A stretch of DNA of 64,000 bases from Latescibacteria bacterium UBA6620 (GTDB lineage: Bacteria > Latescibacterota > UBA2968), in assembly GCA_002433075.1 (NCBI GenBank), contig DJHM01000034.1, positions 63,009 to 127,008 of the forward strand. Direction: 5' to 3'. Of this stretch, positions 60,030 through 64,000 are shown piece by piece (the first letter of the stretch is position 1; each line of letters begins with the position of its first letter). A program made the translations under genes and the position numbers. Under the pieces are notes generated by a model that was not told where the DNA came from, ran no database searches, and saw only the letters and a program-made list of their open reading frames with translations.

Positions 60030-60611
60030 ATGAACGAAGACCAGATCCGTCAGAAAGTCATCGAGTCCCTGCCCGAACTGAGCCAGATCCAGGACGAAGA
60101 ACTTCGCACGAAGGTTGTCGACGCCTGGACCTACAGCCTGTCCCGAAGTTCCTTCGACTCCATCGACCAGATACGGGCTTCAGGGAATCCGGATACTCCC
60201 GCGCTCAAAACCGGCACCCAGACAGACCATATCCGAGGGGTCACCCAACTCGCCATCGCCATCTCGGATACCCTTCACGGGCAGTTCCCCGACCTCCCGA
60301 TCGACCGGGGCCTCCTCGTCGCGTGCGCGCTCTGCCACGATGTGGGGAAGCCCTACGAGTTCGACCCCGAAAATCAGAAACGGTGGAAAGCGAACACGCC
60401 CGGTACGGGCTATCCAGCCATCCGGCATACGCAGTATGGCACCCACGTCTGCCTGACCATCGGACTTCCAGAGGAGGTCTGTCATGCGGCGGGATGCCAC
60501 TCCGGCGAGGGAGAACTCGTGGATCGATCGTTACACGTCACGATCGTTCACCACGCTGACTATGCTTTCTGGCGACCGCTGCAGGCCGGAGGTATGCTGG
60601 AAGATGGATGA
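60030..60611 (+). CDS. HD-domain phosphohydrolase
   Basis: This 193-residue protein has the HD metal site: TDHIRGVTQLAIAI (first His), VACALCHDVGKPYEF (HD pair) and IVHHADYAFWRPL (last His/Asp). It resembles small HD hydrolases that act on nucleotides or phosphorylated metabolites. GAGAGG precedes the ATG 9 bases after the upstream gene. A further His-rich GCHSGEGELVD may add a ligand. The substrate is unknown, and its presence in a sugar operon suggests a phosphorylated sugar or signalling nucleotide. Confidence 0.85.
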   Translation: MNEDQIRQKVIESLPELSQIQDEELRTKVVDAWTYSLSRSSFDSIDQIRASGNPDTPALKTGTQTDHIRGVTQLAIAISDTLHGQFPDLPIDRGLLVACALCHDVGKPYEFDPENQKRWKANTPGTGYPAIRHTQYGTHVCLTIGLPEEVCHAAGCHSGEGELVDRSLHVTIVHHADYAFWRPLQAGGMLEDG

Positions 60612-60733
60612 CATCGTGGGTACAAGGAAGGGGTAGGAGCGGCTACTGGCCGCGATTCTGCTCATTAGCTACTGCTTGTACGGGGCAGGTCACCTACCAG
60701 GCGCAGAAGCTAATTCGAACCGTGGGATGTGAA

Positions 60734-61483
60734 ATGATGACGCCTGAAATGAAGCAGACCTTCGACCGTGAAGGCTTTCTTGCTGTCGAAGGGGTCTTCA
60801 CGGAAGATGAGCCCATACCCATCCGGGCTCAGATCGACGCCCTCATCGATCGTCCGGACGACCCACCCGAAGGCGTGAAAATCACGCGTGAAGGAGACAC
60901 CGTCGCCGACAAGAACGACAAGGCCGCTTTGAACAACAACGTTCGGGGAGCGGCGTTTCTTGTCCGGTTCATGCCCTTCTTTCAGGAAGTTGCACGCCAT
61001 CGTCCTCTCCTTGAATGCGCCAGGGGGCTCCTCGGCCCTCGCGTGAAAGTCTTCCGGGACCAGGCACTGTTCAAGCCGCCCGGCGGACAGGCCAAACCAC
61101 CTCACCAGGATCAGAGTTACTTTCGCGTCGTACCTGAAACCGATCTGGTCACTGCGTGGATCGCGTTGGAAGATGCAACGAGAAAAAACGGATGCATGCG
61201 TTACGTACCTCAGTCGCACACGCACGGTGTTTTTCCAATCGGTAAGGATCCCGACCGTCCGCTGCATCATGTCCCATTGACAGGCAAACGGAACTTGCCC
61301 GACTCGCTCGCTGTACCCGTCCCTGCAGGATCGGTCATCTTCCATCACGGCTACACGCTCCATCACAGTGACGAAAACAGATCCGATCGTTGGCGCAAGG
61401 CCATCATCTTTCACTTCACGACATCAGATGCGATGTCAGAGCACGATAGTTTTAACGAGGAAGTGTCGCTCGAGATCGATTGA
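60734..61483 (+). CDS. Phytanoyl-CoA dioxygenase (PhyH) family protein
   Basis: This 249-residue oxygenase opens MTPEMKQTFDREGFLAVEGV. The iron triad is complete: H124-Q-D126 in PPHQDQSYFR, with the distal His in HHGYTLHHSDENRS and an Arg in RWRKAIIFHF for 2-oxoglutarate. KVFRDQALFKPPGG and NGCMRYVPQSH are standard family strands. It starts at either of two adjacent ATGs; 42 upstream codons open in the same frame are not family-like. Its active site looks the most ordinary of the six PhyH proteins. The substrate is unknown. Confidence 0.9.
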   Translation: MMTPEMKQTFDREGFLAVEGVFTEDEPIPIRAQIDALIDRPDDPPEGVKITREGDTVADKNDKAALNNNVRGAAFLVRFMPFFQEVARHRPLLECARGLLGPRVKVFRDQALFKPPGGQAKPPHQDQSYFRVVPETDLVTAWIALEDATRKNGCMRYVPQSHTHGVFPIGKDPDRPLHHVPLTGKRNLPDSLAVPVPAGSVIFHHGYTLHHSDENRSDRWRKAIIFHFTTSDAMSEHDSFNEEVSLEID

Positions 61484-61544
61484 CCAGGGGTCTGTCAACA
61501 CCATAGACAACGAAGGTTTGTCTGAGCGCCAACGGCGCGTCATT

Positions 61545-61740
61545 CGCCAACCCAGGGCAACGCCCTGGGTTGGCGATAGAACCCGCGTGTTAATGCGGCC
61601 TGTAGGACCGCGACATCCGTTCTCACATAGCCTGTCGCGGACCGTTGGCCCGCGAAAACCAACGAACGAAGACCCAGCCTTCGCGCTGGGCTGAAGAATC
61701 GGGAGCCTTTGGCCCCCAGGTAACTACTGCAAAGGACCCC
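61545..61740. repeat. Multi-hairpin spacer element
   Basis: A perfect 14-bp stem CGCCAACCCAGGGC-AAC-GCCCTGGGTTGGCG (61545-61575) is followed by an imperfect stem GGACCGCGACA/TGTCGCGGACC and by CCCAGC-CTTCGC-GCTGGG (about 61672-61689). These fill the 260-bp gap before the isomerase gene. The GGGC/CCCAGG cores recall the palindromes at 28559-28607. Confidence 0.6.
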
Positions 61741-61744
61741 TCCC

Positions 61745-62509
61745 ATGCCCATCAAACAGTCCGTCTGTATTCCCATTCTTCCCGAGATGGATCGGTCCGA
61801 GCTCCTGAAGGGGATCGCCGACATCGGCTATCCCGCGATCGAGATCTGGGCTTGCGGTTCTGATTTCGACGACCTCTGTGACGACGCATCGGAAAACGGT
61901 CTGAGGATCGTCAGCATGGCCGGCCACCAGTCGCTCCCCGACGGTTTGAACAAACCCGAGAATCACGATCGCATTGAGGACGAATTGAAGGCGTCGATCG
62001 ATCTCGCCGCTGAACGGAACATTCCCGGACTGATCTGCTTCAGCGGGAACCACGTTGAAGGCGTCGCGGACGCTCGGGAGATCACTGCAGAGGGACTACG
62101 CCGCGTGGCTCCCTACGCGGAAGAAAAGGGTGTCAATCTCAACCTCGAGCTGCTCAACTCGAAGGTGAACCATCCAGGCTACCAATGCGACCACACCGCG
62201 TGGGGGCTCGATGTCATAACCCGTGTCGGAAGTCCTCGCGTCAAGCTCCTCTACGACATTTACCACATGCAGATCATGGAAGGCGATCTCATCCGGACCA
62301 TCCAGGATCACGGCACTCATTTCGGCCACTATCACACAGCCGGTAATCCCGGGCGGGAGGATCTCGACGAAGCACAGGAGATCAACTATCCCGCCGTGAT
62401 GCAAGCCATCGCCCGGACAGATTACGATCTCTACGTCGGCCACGAATTCCGACCGAAGGGAGACGTACTCCCCGCGCTGCGCCAGGCATTCGAAACGTGT
62501 GATGTGTGA
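61745..62509 (+). CDS. Hydroxypyruvate isomerase-like TIM-barrel protein
   Basis: This 254-residue protein of the Hyi family has the four metal ligands: LNLELLNSKVNHPGYQCD (E), KLLYDIYHMQIMEGD (D), GHYHTAGNPGR (H) and LYVGHEFRP (E). NHPGY and YDIYHMQ are diagnostic of hydroxypyruvate isomerases. The reaction interconverts hydroxypyruvate and tartronate semialdehyde, which links to the tartronate-semialdehyde-reductase-like gene at 50462. AAAGGA precedes the ATG. Its stop overlaps an in-frame GTG of the next gene. Confidence 0.9.
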   Translation: MPIKQSVCIPILPEMDRSELLKGIADIGYPAIEIWACGSDFDDLCDDASENGLRIVSMAGHQSLPDGLNKPENHDRIEDELKASIDLAAERNIPGLICFSGNHVEGVADAREITAEGLRRVAPYAEEKGVNLNLELLNSKVNHPGYQCDHTAWGLDVITRVGSPRVKLLYDIYHMQIMEGDLIRTIQDHGTHFGHYHTAGNPGREDLDEAQEINYPAVMQAIARTDYDLYVGHEFRPKGDVLPALRQAFETCDV

Positions 62510-62526
62510 GAGAAGGTGACGGAGCT

Positions 62527-63480
62527 ATGATCTATCGTCGTCTCGGGCGAACGGACATTCAGATATCCCTTCTCTCCCTCGGATCGGGCGGGCACAACCC
62601 TTTCGGGCAGGGAACGGGTGTACCCGAATCCGAGATCCATCGTCTGATTCATCACGCACTCGATCTGGGCATCAACCATTTCGATTCTGCAGTCCCGCCA
62701 AGTTATGGGGACAGTGAGATGATCCTGGGCCGAGGCCTGAAGGATGTCTCGCGTGATTCCTACACCCTTTCGACCAAGTTCTCTGTCCTCGACGAACACA
62801 CGCGAGAGGTCATCTCCGAAGAAGTGCTCAACCGGACCGTCGACAACAGCCTGAGAAACCTTCAGGTCGACGAGCTCGATCTCTTTCTGGTTGCGGGCAT
62901 TCAGAAAGAAGACGAGCACATCCGCGCTCTGAACGAGATCCGCCCGATGCTGGAGCGTCTCCTCAAGTCCGGAAAGGTTCGACACATCGGCACGTCGGAA
63001 CATTCCGGAGGTGACGGTGGACATGCCTGGCTCGAAACCGCAGTGGGGGACGATCTGATCGAGGTCGTCATGGTGGCCTACAACATGATGAACCAATCTG
63101 CCGAGCGAGTTGTTTTCCCCATGTGTATCGAAAAGCAAATCGGCACGATGGGCATCTTTACAGTCCGCAACGCGTTCAGTAAACCCGGTAGCCTGGAGGA
63201 TACGGTCAAGCGACTCAAACAACGGGGCCTGCTCGATGAGAAGGTACCCGACGTCAACCCTCTCGGGTGGCTACTCGACGACGAAGAGCCGTCCCTTGTG
63301 TCTGCCGCATACCGGTTCTCCGCCGGGAACCCCGCGCTTTCAACAATCATGACTGGCACGATCAACCCGGATCACCTCGAGGGCAACGTCCGGACGATTC
63401 AGAAGCCCCCGCTCCCGAACGAGAAGCTCAGTCGACTGCGCGACCTGTTCGGTCACCTTTCCGAAGTTGTCGGCAACTGA
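62527..63480 (+). CDS. Aldo/keto reductase family protein
   Basis: This 317-residue protein has INHFDSAVPPSYGDSE with the catalytic Asp and Tyr and LSTKFSVLD with the Lys. The catalytic His, usually in DLYxxHxP, is absent: the matching place reads LDLFLVAGIQ. GKVRHIGTSEHS and VMVAYNMMNQSA are normal family strands. ATG 62527 is favoured by GACGGAG; a GTG at 62506, overlapping the previous stop, is an alternative. It probably acts with the isomerase on a sugar-like aldehyde, or the lost His has changed its chemistry. Confidence 0.85.
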   Translation: MIYRRLGRTDIQISLLSLGSGGHNPFGQGTGVPESEIHRLIHHALDLGINHFDSAVPPSYGDSEMILGRGLKDVSRDSYTLSTKFSVLDEHTREVISEEVLNRTVDNSLRNLQVDELDLFLVAGIQKEDEHIRALNEIRPMLERLLKSGKVRHIGTSEHSGGDGGHAWLETAVGDDLIEVVMVAYNMMNQSAERVVFPMCIEKQIGTMGIFTVRNAFSKPGSLEDTVKRLKQRGLLDEKVPDVNPLGWLLDDEEPSLVSAAYRFSAGNPALSTIMTGTINPDHLEGNVRTIQKPPLPNEKLSRLRDLFGHLSEVVGN

Positions 63481-63532
63481 GCCGACGACGGACGAGAATC
63501 AACGCGAAGCAGCACAAAGATCAGGAGGATAC

Positions 63533-63958
63533 ATGCGTGTGCCCCGCAGTCCCTACGACAAGGAAGCCGGACTGGTCTGGGTTCCCCGAATGCTCGACAA
63601 GGCTCGTCTGATGAACGGTGGCGAACTCCACGAAGACTATCAACCCAATCTGGGGAAGGGTCACGATGGACGCTGCTGCACGTTCCTTCAGGTCGACTAC
63701 GAGGATCTGAAACAACAGATTGCGCAGGGCAAGGACGACGCGTCCATCACCGAGTGGTGTTTTTCATCTGGCCGGCGCCCGACCGATCTCGACATCGAAC
63801 TCTGGAACGGTTTTATGTCAAAGCAGGGATGGCGGGATGAAAATCAGAAGATTTCCGAGGCTTTTCAGGGTCGCAAAAAGGCCTATGGCATTGAAGATCG
63901 CGATGACATCCAGACGTTCTTCCAGCTGATCGAATACGACGAGGATCGGTCGAAGTAG
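63533..63958 (+). CDS. DUF5069 family protein
   Basis: This 141-residue protein follows an AGGAGG ribosome site. The sequence RSPYDKEAGLVWVPRMLDKA, ELHEDYQPNLGKGHDGRCCT and EWCFSSGRRPTDLDIELWNG is characteristic of DUF5069, a family of unknown function found in planctomycete- and verrucomicrobia-like bacteria (family name from recall). No signal peptide or membrane segment is present. It ends the co-directional block at the right edge. An earlier start at 63467 is possible but has no ribosome site. Confidence 0.8.
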   Translation: MRVPRSPYDKEAGLVWVPRMLDKARLMNGGELHEDYQPNLGKGHDGRCCTFLQVDYEDLKQQIAQGKDDASITEWCFSSGRRPTDLDIELWNGFMSKQGWRDENQKISEAFQGRKKAYGIEDRDDIQTFFQLIEYDEDRSK

Positions 63959-64000
63959 AGCGGTCGGAGATTCCCGATTCCGCGTGGAGATCACTCGGAG

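Overview
The window is a 64 kb piece of a bacterial chromosome of moderately high GC content, dense in genes and mostly read from the + strand. No rRNA, tRNA, CRISPR array, integrase, transposase or phage gene was recognised. The gene content is typical of uncultured, carbohydrate-degrading bacteria of the Poribacteria, Latescibacterota or Planctomycetota kind. It includes six phytanoyl-CoA dioxygenase (PhyH) family genes, six Gfo/Idh/MocA oxidoreductases, three TIM-barrel sugar isomerases, two DegT aminotransferases, two enolase-superfamily dehydratases, two copies of a very hydrophobic ~650-residue membrane protein family (DUF6785-like), and ankyrin-repeat genes. The phylum is an inference from gene content; no marker gene settles it.

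Layout. 0-2.5 kb: a heterodimeric ABC exporter, its first subunit cut by the window edge. 3-22.7 kb: sugar-acid and amino-sugar genes (galactonate-dehydratase-like enzyme, SDRs, Gfo/Idh/MocA, amidohydrolase, class V and DegT aminotransferases, zinc alcohol dehydrogenase, first DUF6785-like protein) mixed with broken genes. 22.7-34 kb: a stretch of single, unrelated genes (Nudix, VOC, PhyH, PhyH-HEAT, DHFR, SDR, THUMP methyltransferase) with many decayed or truncated ones (ankyrin, GNAT, HAD, 2'-5' RNA ligase remnant, headless kinase). The DHFR here closely resembles the integron-borne trimethoprim-resistance enzyme DfrA1. 34-43.5 kb: metallophosphoesterase, isochorismatase-like hydrolase, GH32-like protein, threonine aldolase, Gfo/Idh/MocA, a tandem PhyH protein, a DMT transporter and a frameshifted TPR protein. 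43.5-64 kb: a long co-directional block, often with overlapping stop and start codons, holding a CoA-transferase, PhyH, Gfo/Idh/MocA, SGNH hydrolase, the second DUF6785-like protein, DJ-1/PfpI, cupin, hydroxyacid dehydrogenase, sugar isomerases, DegT, enolase-superfamily enzyme, LarA-like protein, beta-propeller glycosidase-like protein, HD hydrolase, PhyH, hydroxypyruvate isomerase, aldo/keto reductase and DUF5069.

Together the genes suggest uptake and oxidation-isomerisation of sugars, sugar acids, polyols or inositol-like compounds, but no substrate can be read from the sequence. Two further traits stand out. First, about ten genes are broken: single-base frameshifts, three in-frame TAG codons and truncations. 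Second, the spacers carry several families of short repeats, often ending just upstream of a start codon; these include a MITE/REP-like inverted repeat and simple repeats of about 10 bp period.
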